Shown: in pieces, positions 6,913 through 16,315 of the stretch
How the letters are laid out: each line of letters opens with the position of its first letter
How positions within the stretch are numbered: the stretch's first letter is position 1
Assembly: GCA_965603075.1 (NCBI GenBank)
Contig: CBFDBO010000011.1
Span: 1 to 64,000 of the forward strand
Source: JABJOR01 sp965603075
GTDB taxonomy: Bacteria; Pseudomonadota; Alphaproteobacteria; Rhodospirillales; Casp-alpha2
Length of the DNA: 64,000 nt
Reading direction: 5' to 3'
The notes under the pieces: generated by a model
What the model was told of the DNA's origin: nothing
The model's input: only the letters and a program-made list of their open reading frames with translations
Databases searched by the model: none
Position numbers and translations under genes: made by a program

Positions 6913-9729
6913 CTAAGAGGCAACCGCAGTATTCTGAGGTAGCGTAACGTCTTGTGGGAAAAAGATTGTAAATTTTGAACCATTCCCTGGCGAGCTCTGA
7001 CAATTTACTTTCCCCGCAAGCGTTTTAGTAATCAGGTTATAGATGATGTGCATGCCAAGGCCGCTTCCACCGCCACCACGATTGGTGGTGAAGAAAGGAT
7101 CAAACACTTTGCTGAGCGTTTCCTTATCCATTCCTTTCCCCGTGTCGGAATGTTCCAGAGTTATAATTCTGTTTTCAGCCGTCACCGCAATTCGGATATC
7201 GCCGGTATTACCATCACCAAACCCATGAATGAGCGAGTTCATAATCAGGTTCGTAACAATTTGAGAAATGGCCCCTGGATAAGTGTTTAAAAGAATATTT
7301 GGATCACACGTAACAGCAACTTCTTGCCCTGCTTTTTTAAGTTTGGGATGCAGGCTCAGGATGACTTCGTCCAAATATTCTGCTATGCGAAACTCCCGAA
7401 TATCTTCACTTGATTGGTCAACGGCAACTTTTTTAAAGCTACTGATAAGGGAAGAGGCCCGTTCTAAGTTTGAAAGAATGATATTGCTTGATTGCTCTGC
7501 CCCTTCTAAATAATCGGTCAGGTCAGATTTTTTCATTTCACCCAGCTCAAAGCTATTATTCAGCTTGCTGGTTGTGTGGCTGAGGTGGGATGCGGCGGTA
7601 ACTGAAACTCCGACCGGTGTATTTATTTCGTGGGCAACCCCGGCAACAAGCCCCCCTAATGAAGCCATTTTTTCGGCTTGTACTAAATCATCCTGAGTAT
7701 GTTTCAGGTCTTCATGGGCTTGGTGCAATTTTTTTTCTGCTAGTTTACGCTCTGTAATGTCTGTGATAACCGTGACAACGCCTCCGCCTTTTGCTGGGCG
7801 ACGTCTGACCTCATGAATGTGTCCGCTCGGTGTAACATCTTCAAATGTTTCTTTACTAGGGTTTAACAAGCTGTTTAATCGAGCTTTAACAAGATCATTT
7901 GTATCACCAGGCCCATAATCACCTCGCTCAGCCCGAAAACGAAATACACCTTCATAGGATGATCCAACGGCCAAGTACTTTTCAGGTACTTCACAAATGG
8001 CGGCATATCGATTATTACAAACGATGATATTGTTTTCGGAATCTGTGAAAACAATAGCCCCCGGCATGTTATCAAGCGTATCACGTAGGCGTTTCTCCTT
8101 ACGTTCTAATTCCGCTTCAAACTCTTTACGCTCACTTATATCTTTTATGATACCGGTATACATTATTTGCGAACCAACTTCAGCTATACTGACAGCGAGA
8201 TCCATGGAAAATTCAGTATTATCCTTGCGTTTTCCTGTTAACTCACGACGTTTACCAATAATTTTGGACACCCCAGTCTCTTTGAAACTATTTAAATAAG
8301 CATCGTGATGATCAGCATCACTTTTAGGCATTAACATGGAAACATTTTTACCAATGGCCTCCATGACGGACCACCCAAAAAGGTTTTCAGCTGCAGTATT
8401 AAAGCTGGAAATCTGGCCCGTTTCGTTAATCGTTATGATCCCGTCTGCAGCTGTGCTAACAATGGCCTTCATACTTGCTTCGCTATATTGTAATAACAGT
8501 TGGGTCTGTTCTTGCTCTGCAATGGCGGTTTTAAGTTCTTTGGTTCTTTCTTGGACACGCTCTTCTAATGAAACATTGAGATCTGATATTTTTTGCTGAG
8601 CGATTTGAATTTCGGTGATGTCGAGCACTGTCCCGCTCATTGTTTTGGGCTCACCGTTTTCGTCTAGTTTCAGTTCGCCCATTTCCTTAACAAAACGCTC
8701 TTGCCCATCCGGCCTGACCACACGGTGTTCTATATGATAGGATGATTTATCTTCAAGAGCCTTGCCGACAGCATTTGTAACCAATTCCTGATCATCAGGA
8801 TGTATCGCTTCAACAAAGGCATCGTAAGTGGAGGCAAATTCATCTGGCTCATAGCCAAATATTCTATAAATCTCATCAGACCAAAATAGGGCGCCGGAGG
8901 CGATATCCCATTCCCAGTTTCCGAGATGGGCTATGCGCTGAGCATCATTGAGGCTATCCTGACGGACCCGAATTTCTGCCTCTGCAATCTCAACACTATC
9001 AGCAACATCATCAAAAGCTTTTGATATTGTGGCAAGTTCATCATTTCCACTTAAATTCACTCTGGCGGAACGTTCGCCATTTAAATACATTTGGGCTGTA
9101 TTAAGTATATTTGCGACCCTGATGGTAAGTAAATTATGTATCGCAATGCCACCAACGATCAACATGATCAAGATAACAATACCAATCTCGATTGTTGAAC
9201 TCATAACCGATGAATGGAGGCTGGCTAAATTGAAACTTAAATCATAATCAATAACCATGATGCCAATGCGAGTTGGCCGAAATTCACCAGCCTTTTGGCC
9301 CATTATTATTGGATATACAGCCTGCAGAATTTTTCCATTTTCAACAGTTAAAATTTCACCATTCATACTTTCCCGGACTTTTTTCAAAAGCGCCGGGCTT
9401 ACGGGTAAAGGCGTATCGATTGATTTCTTAGAAATAAGCCCCAGCTGGCCCGAGTGGACGATAATATCATGTTCATCAAGGAGATAGACGAGTTGCGCTG
9501 ATGATAAAAAATTAACATCAGAAATACTCTGTTTCAACGTTACCATATCCCCATTTGCAAGGCTGGTATTCAAATTACCTTGCAATGAATTGGCCGTATT
9601 GGTCAGTGTTTTTCTAGCAAAGGCAATTTCACGTGAGGCGAGGTTAGATGATAGAGAAATATATTCTATTGTTATAATCGCACATGATAGAAACAGGCCT
9701 AGCAGGGGTATGGTATATTTGAGTTTCAT
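6913..9729 (-). CDS. Membrane PAS-domain sensor histidine kinase
   Basis: The protein has about 938 residues, starting at ATG 9729 (AAGAGAG upstream) rather than 9777, which would overlap the upstream gene. In order: a transmembrane helix at the N-terminus, a periplasmic sensor of about 150 residues, a second helix near residue 185, a HAMP linker, three PAS domains with PAC motifs (DITE, DISER, DITER), a coiled linker, then the kinase core. The phospho-accepting His lies in VAHEINTP, the N box in NLIMNSLIHG, G1 in DTGKGM and the ATP lid in GGGGSGLGM. It is the last gene after an HD-GYP regulator and a periplasmic lipoprotein, which suggests a three-part signalling system. Confidence 0.9.
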   Translation of the reverse strand: MKLKYTIPLLGLFLSCAIITIEYISLSSNLASREIAFARKTLTNTANSLQGNLNTSLANGDMVTLKQSISDVNFLSSAQLVYLLDEHDIIVHSGQLGLISKKSIDTPLPVSPALLKKVRESMNGEILTVENGKILQAVYPIIMGQKAGEFRPTRIGIMVIDYDLSFNLASLHSSVMSSTIEIGIVILIMLIVGGIAIHNLLTIRVANILNTAQMYLNGERSARVNLSGNDELATISKAFDDVADSVEIAEAEIRVRQDSLNDAQRIAHLGNWEWDIASGALFWSDEIYRIFGYEPDEFASTYDAFVEAIHPDDQELVTNAVGKALEDKSSYHIEHRVVRPDGQERFVKEMGELKLDENGEPKTMSGTVLDITEIQIAQQKISDLNVSLEERVQERTKELKTAIAEQEQTQLLLQYSEASMKAIVSTAADGIITINETGQISSFNTAAENLFGWSVMEAIGKNVSMLMPKSDADHHDAYLNSFKETGVSKIIGKRRELTGKRKDNTEFSMDLAVSIAEVGSQIMYTGIIKDISERKEFEAELERKEKRLRDTLDNMPGAIVFTDSENNIIVCNNRYAAICEVPEKYLAVGSSYEGVFRFRAERGDYGPGDTNDLVKARLNSLLNPSKETFEDVTPSGHIHEVRRRPAKGGGVVTVITDITERKLAEKKLHQAHEDLKHTQDDLVQAEKMASLGGLVAGVAHEINTPVGVSVTAASHLSHTTSKLNNSFELGEMKKSDLTDYLEGAEQSSNIILSNLERASSLISSFKKVAVDQSSEDIREFRIAEYLDEVILSLHPKLKKAGQEVAVTCDPNILLNTYPGAISQIVTNLIMNSLIHGFGDGNTGDIRIAVTAENRIITLEHSDTGKGMDKETLSKVFDPFFTTNRGGGGSGLGMHIIYNLITKTLAGKVNCQSSPGNGSKFTIFFPQDVTLPQNTAVAS

Positions 9730-9748
9730 GATATGGCTCTCTTGTGTT

Positions 9749-10708
9749 CTAACGAACATATTTATCTGTGAAGACACCTTCTAGAGATATGCGGGTGTTC
9801 AAAAGTTTATGCTTTAATAATACTTTTTCTAGCTTACCGGCACTTTCAATTAGGCTGATTGGCGTGCCTTTGCTTAATAGGTTCGCATTCATTGGACCAT
9901 CAGGAAGTATCAATCCTTCAAATGAGCGACGGGCCTCTTCAGGGGTAAGGCTAAGGCGCTTACCAATTAGTATAGAGGCTTTTAGAGGTTGCTCCTTAAT
10001 GTACCGCACGGCTTTGAACCAACTCTTTATGAATGTGCTTATATTTTCTGCGTTCTGATCTGCAAACTCTGATCGCACAACAAGAATATCAACGATTTCA
10101 TTGGGCATTTCTCGGCTTGAAAAAATCTCAACCGCCCCTTCACGCTTTAACCGTGAGCGATAAGGTTCGAATGAAACAACGGCATCGATGGTACCCTTTT
10201 GAAATGCTTGCTCAGAGGCATCGACGGTTAAATGCACCAGTTCGACATCTTGAAAAGGAACATTATGTATTTCCAGAGCTCTGGCCAGAACATAGGCGCC
10301 CAGTGCACTGCTTTCGACACCTACTCTGCGGCCCTTCAGATCCGATACGGTCTTAATATCAGATACAGCCATGATAACATCGCCACCGTCTGAAATATCT
10401 GAAACCAAAATGATTTTCAAATCAAGACCATCTTGAATCAATAAAAGGGCTTCATCGAGCGTTAAAGCAACAATATCAATCGCGTTATTGCGAAAAGCTC
10501 GGATACTTTCTGAAGCTGATTGGAATTGGCTGAGCTTGACTTGTTTGGAATCAAAATACCCTAAGTCCTGTGCTAAATATGCAGGTTCATAACCGGGCCA
10601 TACATTAGTGCCAACTCTAATTGGATTCTGCGGTTCTTCTGAGCAAGCGCCAAGACTTATAACTAAAAGGACGGCGAGAAAAAATGATCTTGGTAATTTC
10701 GTAAACAT
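9749..10708 (-). CDS. NMT1/SsuA-like periplasmic substrate-binding lipoprotein
   Basis: This 319-residue protein has a lipoprotein signal (lipobox LGAC at residues 19-22) followed by RVGTNVWPGYEPAYLAQDLGYF, the opening strand typical of the nitrate/sulfonate/thiamine-precursor binding proteins (NMT1/THI5 superfamily). No ABC permease or ATPase lies nearby; instead it lies between an HD-GYP regulator and a PAS histidine kinase on the same strand (49 and 19 bp gaps). Its likely job is therefore to present a ligand to the kinase rather than to feed a transporter. The ligand is unknown. Confidence 0.85.
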   Translation of the reverse strand: MFTKLPRSFFLAVLLVISLGACSEEPQNPIRVGTNVWPGYEPAYLAQDLGYFDSKQVKLSQFQSASESIRAFRNNAIDIVALTLDEALLLIQDGLDLKIILVSDISDGGDVIMAVSDIKTVSDLKGRRVGVESSALGAYVLARALEIHNVPFQDVELVHLTVDASEQAFQKGTIDAVVSFEPYRSRLKREGAVEIFSSREMPNEIVDILVVRSEFADQNAENISTFIKSWFKAVRYIKEQPLKASILIGKRLSLTPEEARRSFEGLILPDGPMNANLLSKGTPISLIESAGKLEKVLLKHKLLNTRISLEGVFTDKYVR

Positions 10709-10757
10709 GGGGATCTCCTATGGCATTGTGTCTATGTTAAATCACAATTGAGATTCA

Positions 10758-12338
10758 TCAGGCGGCTTCAAATTTATCCGAGTATTGATCTCTGATTGTG
10801 ATTATCGAGTCCATATTTTCAAAAAATAGATCGATTAGTTCGGGATCGAATTGTCGACCCCGTTCTTCATGGAACAAGTCTAAAATTTTATTCATAGGCC
10901 AAGCCGGTTTGTAACAACGGTCACTGCCGAGGGCATCAAACACATCGGTGATTGCCGTAATGCGACCATAAATATGAATATCCTCTCCCTTTTTCTCATT
11001 GGGATATCCAGCGCCATCCCATCGTTCATGATGTTCGGCGGCAATAATAGAACCAGCATGGAGAATTCGTTTCTTAGACTTTCCAAGCATGTCGGCGCCT
11101 ATCTGAGCATGGGTCTTCATAATCTTGCGTTCTTCATCCGTATGACGGCCGGGTTTATTCAAAATTGCATCAGGTATGCCAATTTTACCCAAATCGTGAA
11201 GAGGCGAGGCCATTTTAATGGTTTCCGCTTCATCAGCATCAAGCCCAAGTTTTAAAGCCAATAATTTGGAAAATTCAGCCACCCGCTTAACATGATTCCC
11301 CGTTTCCTTTGAGCGTGTTTCAACGGCCTCCCCAAGGAGGTAGACGATCTCTCGTTTTGTTTCTTCCAAATCATTATGAAGCTCCACATTCTCGTGGGCG
11401 ATAGACACATTTTGAATGAAAAGATTAATTAGATGGTGGTCTTCTTGATTAATCTCACCAAAATTTTTGAGGTAAAGAAAATTATCGGACCCCTGTACGC
11501 TTTTAAAGTGTCCTACAAAACGATCATTTGTGAAAATATTTTGCTCCGTTTCCGAAGCTAAGATAAAATCATCTGCCGCTTGATCTGGAATATGATCAAG
11601 GGAGTTTTGACCAACAAGGTGTGAATACTCTCCGGTTCCCGCTAGGATGGGATAACTATTCCCTTCACGTTTTGCGGCAAGGCTGTGGCAGAATACAGCA
11701 TCATCTTCGATGCTTGTCAGGGCGGTCAGTTGTTCCAGAACACCCTCGGTAAAACCATTGAGGTTCTTAAGTTGAAAAAGGTCTTTTGAGGATTCAATAA
11801 TCCGTCCTAAACCTTTTCGATTTCGCTCTATGGTAATCAAATCTCGATAGGACCGTAATGAGGAATACATTACGGTGAATAGTTTTTCTGATGTCAGCTC
11901 CGTCTTCGCTTTATAGTCATTGATATCGTAATTTGTGATGACTTCACGCTCAGGAGCCTGTCCAGGTTGGCCGGTTCTTAGAATTATCCGTACAAGTTTA
12001 TTATTTAATTCTTCCCGAATATATTTTGCAACATCCAAGCCCGCATGATCATGTTCCATGACGACGTCCAGCAGCACAATGGCGCAGTCAGGGTTTTCTT
12101 CCATAAGTTTGTTTGCCTCAACACCTGAATAGGCACTGAGGAATTCAACGGGGCGATTAGCAAATGTGAATCCCGTAAGAGCGAGTTTTGTAACTTCATG
12201 AATGGAAGGCTCATCATCGACAATGAGAACCTTCCAAGGTGGGGTATTTACATGAGAAGCGGGCGTTTCGGATATTTCCATATCAGAATCATCATCCGCA
12301 AATAGCACTGTATCTTTATTCATTTGATCTGAGGTCAT
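10758..12338 (-). CDS. Response regulator with DUF3369 and HD-GYP phosphodiesterase
   Basis: The protein has 526 residues. A receiver lies at about residues 35-160 (VDDEPS; acceptor Asp in VLLDVVME), a DUF3369/GAF-like middle follows, and an HD-GYP domain sits at about 325-500. The metal and substrate motifs are intact: HDLGKIGIPD, HAQIG, HHERWDGAGYP and DVFDALGSDR. It should hydrolyse cyclic-di-GMP when switched by phosphorylation. It is the first gene of a minus-strand set with the lipoprotein and the histidine kinase, so the kinase is its probable donor. Confidence 0.9.
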   Translation of the reverse strand: MTSDQMNKDTVLFADDDSDMEISETPASHVNTPPWKVLIVDDEPSIHEVTKLALTGFTFANRPVEFLSAYSGVEANKLMEENPDCAIVLLDVVMEHDHAGLDVAKYIREELNNKLVRIILRTGQPGQAPEREVITNYDINDYKAKTELTSEKLFTVMYSSLRSYRDLITIERNRKGLGRIIESSKDLFQLKNLNGFTEGVLEQLTALTSIEDDAVFCHSLAAKREGNSYPILAGTGEYSHLVGQNSLDHIPDQAADDFILASETEQNIFTNDRFVGHFKSVQGSDNFLYLKNFGEINQEDHHLINLFIQNVSIAHENVELHNDLEETKREIVYLLGEAVETRSKETGNHVKRVAEFSKLLALKLGLDADEAETIKMASPLHDLGKIGIPDAILNKPGRHTDEERKIMKTHAQIGADMLGKSKKRILHAGSIIAAEHHERWDGAGYPNEKKGEDIHIYGRITAITDVFDALGSDRCYKPAWPMNKILDLFHEERGRQFDPELIDLFFENMDSIITIRDQYSDKFEAA

Positions 12339-12601
12339 ATCACACGCTCCAAAAATTAGTTGGCATTTTCATAAAGCTTGATGGCTTTTTGAATAAATAT
12401 TAAGTAATGTATAACGTGTTGATTTGTCTGTAGATTGACTGAGGTGTGACTGGGGCGTGACTCATGAGAGGGGGCTATTTCCTATAAATCGCACTATAGA
12501 AGGTGAGAATAGGTGATATAGTTTTTGTTAAACCATCTCAGAGATATTTTTTAAATAGATGGTTATTATAATTTCCCTCTAGAAATGATGTAATTTCGAC
12601 C

Positions 12602-13330
12602 ATGTCAGATAAGAAAAATGTATCCATCTTTCAAGTGTTGATCGTCGACGACGATAATTTGGTGCGGACGTTGATCGGGTCGTATCTGGAGCATGAAGGA
12701 TATGAGGTTCGAGAGGCTTGTTCGGGGGAGGAGATGTTCTCTCAACTTGAAGCTTATAATATAGATCTTATTATTTTGGATCTTGGTCTTCCAGATGAGG
12801 ACGGTATCGTTCTTACGCGAAAAGTCAGGGCTCGTTCTAAAGTACCGATCATTATTTTAACCTCTCGCGACTCTCAAAGTGATCTTCATGCGTGCTTAGA
12901 TGTTGGGGCCGACGATTATTTATTAAAATCCGTAAACCCTGAAGAATTTCTTCTGCGTGTTCGAAACCTTTTGCGTCGTAGCAGTGGTCGGTGGACGACG
13001 GACACATTATCGAAAAGTAATAAATCTAGTGTTATTCAATTCGACGGCTGGAAACTGGATACAGAAGGGTATGAGCTTCAATCCCCCGAAGGAGACGTCG
13101 TGACCATGACCCCGATGGAAATTAACCTACTATCCATTTTGGCGCAGAATACGGGAAGGGTCTTAAGTCGTGACCGTCTTCTTGATGGTATTGCGGGATT
13201 TGATGATTCTCCATCAGAGCGCATGATTGATGCTTTTGTGAGTCGGATTAGAAAGAAAATTGAGATCGATTCAAAAAAACCAACAAAAATAGTCACGGTA
13301 ACCGGGGTTGGTTATAAATTTGTTGGTTAA
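12602..13330 (+). CDS. OmpR/PhoB-family response regulator
   Basis: This DNA-binding response regulator has 242 residues. The receiver covers about 10-125 (VDDDN; acceptor Asp in LIILDLGLPDEDG; switch Thr in ILTSRD; lysine in LLKSVN), and the winged helix at about 145-240 ends in TVTGVGYKFVG, the usual wing strand of OmpR-type regulators. It is divergent from the HD-GYP operon across a 263-bp gap that must hold both promoters. No cognate kinase is adjacent on its own strand, so pairing with the PAS kinase at 6913 is possible but unproven. Confidence 0.9.
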   Translation: MSDKKNVSIFQVLIVDDDNLVRTLIGSYLEHEGYEVREACSGEEMFSQLEAYNIDLIILDLGLPDEDGIVLTRKVRARSKVPIIILTSRDSQSDLHACLDVGADDYLLKSVNPEEFLLRVRNLLRRSSGRWTTDTLSKSNKSSVIQFDGWKLDTEGYELQSPEGDVVTMTPMEINLLSILAQNTGRVLSRDRLLDGIAGFDDSPSERMIDAFVSRIRKKIEIDSKKPTKIVTVTGVGYKFVG

Positions 13331-13607
13331 GAACTTGATGATATCTGAGTTCTATCAGGGCGAGGTTTCCCTGCAGTTTTGAAATCTACCGGGCGCATCA
13401 GCACCTTAAAACCCTCGTTCATATAAGGTTTACATACCAGCGGATTTAAACGGGCATAAACTTTGTTATATCTTCTTCGGTGGAATATATCAGGATGCCC
13501 AAATAATAGAGCGTCTCGAGCGTTAAAAATGCAAGTAAATTTAAATATTTTGACATTATGCAAGAAAACTTTATTATTTCTCAATCTAATAAAGAGAAAT
13601 AAATTGT

Positions 13608-14513
13608 ATGAAAAGTTCAGTCAGCCAGCAATTATCGAAAAGTTTGACCAACGCTTCAAAAGCAGACAAAGCGATTGCGAATCTCATGCTTGCCCAACTG
13701 AACACCATTCCTTTTGAAACCGCCGCCAGCCTCGCCAGCATGGTCGAAGTCAGTGAAGCAACCGTCGGGCGCTTTTGCCGTTCAATCGGATACAAAAGCT
13801 TCAAAGACCTCAAAAATAACCTGAGAAAAGATCTCGGCGATAAACCTTGGTTAATAAGTGACCGTCTGCGGGATTTTCAGCAGCAAGCAAAGTCTGGTGA
13901 GGATCAACTTGCCAGAGGGCTAGAACTCGAGATTGCAGGTCTCGTTCAGATTTATGAACTTGCCCAGACGGATGAGTGGAAGCGTGTGGTTAAACGCCTC
14001 GCCACGATGCCAGCGGTTTTTGCAACCGGGTTTCAGACCGAGCGCGGAATGGCTCAAATTTTCGTCAATCAGTTACAGTATTTACGCGACCGGGTTCAAT
14101 TACTCGACTTGGAGGGCGGCAATTTTACTGAACTCCTCGTTTCCGAAAAAGGTCAGTCCTGTTTGGTGATTTTCGAAGCGCGTCGCTATTCGCGCATGGC
14201 ACCGTTGCTGGCGATAGAAGCCCGCAACGCTGGTATTCCAACAACGCTTATTACAGACGCCTTCTGTGATTGGGGGCGGGATTTGGTGGACGAAATGTTC
14301 ATCGTACCGACAGAGTTTAATCTTTTCTGGGAATCTACCGCCCAAATGGCAACCCTCACGAACTTGCTTGTCAATGGAGTATTCATTGAACTTGGGCCCG
14401 AGGTTGAGGAACGAATGGACGAGGTTTCTCGTCTCTATAGCCGCTTCACAGGGCATGTCGGGGACACAGCAGGGCCTTCTATGTGGCATAAATCAAAACA
14501 AATTACCAAGTGA
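13608..14513 (+). CDS. MurR/RpiR-family transcriptional regulator
   Basis: The protein has 301 residues. The N-terminal helix-turn-helix (about 1-80) contains SEATVGRFCRSIGYKSFKDLK, the recognisable RpiR signature, and the C-terminal half (about 120-270) resembles a sugar isomerase (SIS) ligand domain. It lies just upstream of, and in line with, a peptide-type ABC importer and a D-aminoacylase-like gene, so it probably controls them in response to an imported or derived compound. Confidence 0.87.
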   Translation: MKSSVSQQLSKSLTNASKADKAIANLMLAQLNTIPFETAASLASMVEVSEATVGRFCRSIGYKSFKDLKNNLRKDLGDKPWLISDRLRDFQQQAKSGEDQLARGLELEIAGLVQIYELAQTDEWKRVVKRLATMPAVFATGFQTERGMAQIFVNQLQYLRDRVQLLDLEGGNFTELLVSEKGQSCLVIFEARRYSRMAPLLAIEARNAGIPTTLITDAFCDWGRDLVDEMFIVPTEFNLFWESTAQMATLTNLLVNGVFIELGPEVEERMDEVSRLYSRFTGHVGDTAGPSMWHKSKQITK

Positions 14514-14587
14514 GACAAAATACAAAAAAACTCGAGATAAAGTATTACGTTTAAATCAATTCCACTCAAAATTAGGGAAAAATTATT

Positions 14588-16162
14588 ATGAGAAATCGTT
14601 TTGCTACCGTGTTTTTTGCCTTGTTTATGGCGATAACATTTGCGATGTCGCCTGTACCAGCTACTGCTGCAGGGAAAATTCTTACAATTTCCATGGACGC
14701 AGGAAATGCGGGCCAGGATAGCTTCAATCCTTTCACAACAAACAGAACAAATAACGTATATTATTTAGTTTATGACCGATTGGTTGAAATGGGTGTTGAT
14801 GGTAAAATCTATCCGCATTTGTTGAAAGAATGGGATGTATCTGAAGATGGTATGTCCATCAGTTTCACATTACGTGACGGTGTAAAGTTCCATGATGGGT
14901 CTGAGCTAAATTCAGAGGTCCTTAAATGGTTTCTGGAAAACCTCAGCACGGGTAAATCTAAATACATGGTGGCTGCCGTTGATACAATTGACATTAAAGA
15001 TAACTTGACTGTCGTAATGAATATGAGCCGTCCTGATCCTAACATTCTGTATAACTTTACGTCATCTTTTACCGGTATTCCCAGTAAAGTAGCCGTCGAA
15101 AAATACGGCGAAGAATATGGACGTAAACATGTTGTTGGCACGGGTCCCTTTAAATTTGTTTCTTGGAGCGCAGGTTCCGAAGTCATCTTGGATACAAATA
15201 AAGATTACCAATGGGGCTCCCCCCTTTCTGATAACCAAGGCCCTGCCAATTACGACGGCATTGTGGTTAAAGAAATCATTGAAGAATCCACCCGGTTTTT
15301 GGAATTAAAAACAGGTGGTGTTGATATGCTAGAGAGCGCACCAACTTTGTTCTTGGATAAAATTTCAGAAGATCCAAGTGCAAATATTATATCCATGGCA
15401 AGTAATGGTAATTACCATATGGTCATGAATACACAGCGTGAATTCTTGAAAGATGTTAAAGTCAGACAGGCAATTGCTTTGGCAATTGATCAGGAAAGCA
15501 TCCTCAAAGCTGTATTCCAAGGATATGGCACGCCGGCTTATACATATTTGATTGATCGTCTTCCAGCACGTGATGTTGCCCCTGAATTTGAAATTCGCTT
15601 TAACCTTGAAAAAGCCAAAGCAATTTTAGCCGCTGAAGGATGGGTTGCCGGTAGCGACGGGATCTTGGCTAAAGATGGCAAGAAGCTTTCACTCGGTCTA
15701 TGGAGTAAAAGCGATTCATCGGAACGTAAGACAGCTGTTGTTATTCAAGCCCAGCTGGAAGCCTTGGGTGTCGAGATCAAAATCGAGCAGTTCGATCCAA
15801 GTTCTATCAAAGCTGAATTTAAGAAAGGCCTTCATGACCTTGTGGTTCGATCTTATGGTTGGGATAATGCGGACATTCTAGAGTGGTTCTTTAACTCTAA
15901 GCGTCCTGGCTATCCAACGGTTGCCATGTGGCATGACAACGAGTCTGATTATTTGATGCATAAGGCCATGACAAGATCTAAAGATTCTGCTGAACGTATT
16001 CAGAACTTTAAGGATTACCATGAATATGTATTGGGCCAATTTCTTTGGGCGCCAATCATAAATTCTGTCAACAATCATGCCATCAGCACACGTGTAACAA
16101 TGCCAACACCGCGCTTTAAAATCTTAGTAGGCCCACCTTTAATGGATGTGGAACTTAATTAA
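14588..16162 (+). CDS. ABC transporter substrate-binding protein (SBP family 5, dipeptide/oligopeptide type)
   Basis: This secreted binding protein has 524 residues with a Sec signal peptide (cleavage after ATAA near residue 28). The family 5 features are visible: LVEMGVDGKIYPHLLKEWDV, then FTLRDGVKFHDG, and VGTGPFKF in the hinge region. It starts an operon with two permeases and two ATPases. Substrates of this family are di- and oligopeptides, nickel or related solutes; the downstream D-aminoacylase points to acylated amino acids or peptides. A hairpin follows the stop codon. Confidence 0.9.
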   Translation: MRNRFATVFFALFMAITFAMSPVPATAAGKILTISMDAGNAGQDSFNPFTTNRTNNVYYLVYDRLVEMGVDGKIYPHLLKEWDVSEDGMSISFTLRDGVKFHDGSELNSEVLKWFLENLSTGKSKYMVAAVDTIDIKDNLTVVMNMSRPDPNILYNFTSSFTGIPSKVAVEKYGEEYGRKHVVGTGPFKFVSWSAGSEVILDTNKDYQWGSPLSDNQGPANYDGIVVKEIIEESTRFLELKTGGVDMLESAPTLFLDKISEDPSANIISMASNGNYHMVMNTQREFLKDVKVRQAIALAIDQESILKAVFQGYGTPAYTYLIDRLPARDVAPEFEIRFNLEKAKAILAAEGWVAGSDGILAKDGKKLSLGLWSKSDSSERKTAVVIQAQLEALGVEIKIEQFDPSSIKAEFKKGLHDLVVRSYGWDNADILEWFFNSKRPGYPTVAMWHDNESDYLMHKAMTRSKDSAERIQNFKDYHEYVLGQFLWAPIINSVNNHAISTRVTMPTPRFKILVGPPLMDVELN

Positions 16163-16197
16163 GGAATTTTTTCGTAAAGCCAATTAATTGTCTTTTT

Positions 16198-16230
16198 TGT
16201 TCCCCTGATCAAAGTCTGATTAGGGGGACA
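16198..16230 (+). promoter_or_regulatory. Intra-operon stem-loop after binding-protein gene
   Basis: A stem of about 14 bp (starting TGTTCCCCTGATCA and ending TGATTAGGGGGACA, with two G-T pairs) lies between the binding protein and the first permease. No T run follows on the plus strand. Such hairpins often protect the binding-protein message so that it is more abundant than the permease part. Confidence 0.6.
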
Positions 16231-16315
16231 GGAGAGATGATAAGACAAACGTATGTTATGAACGCAAACTTAATTAATATCCATTCATGCCAAACATTGG
16301 AGAATAATTAGAACT

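Noticed and set aside
14266..14721. Frame bridging the RpiR and binding-protein genes
   Set aside because: It is an overlapping-frame shadow of two well-supported genes.
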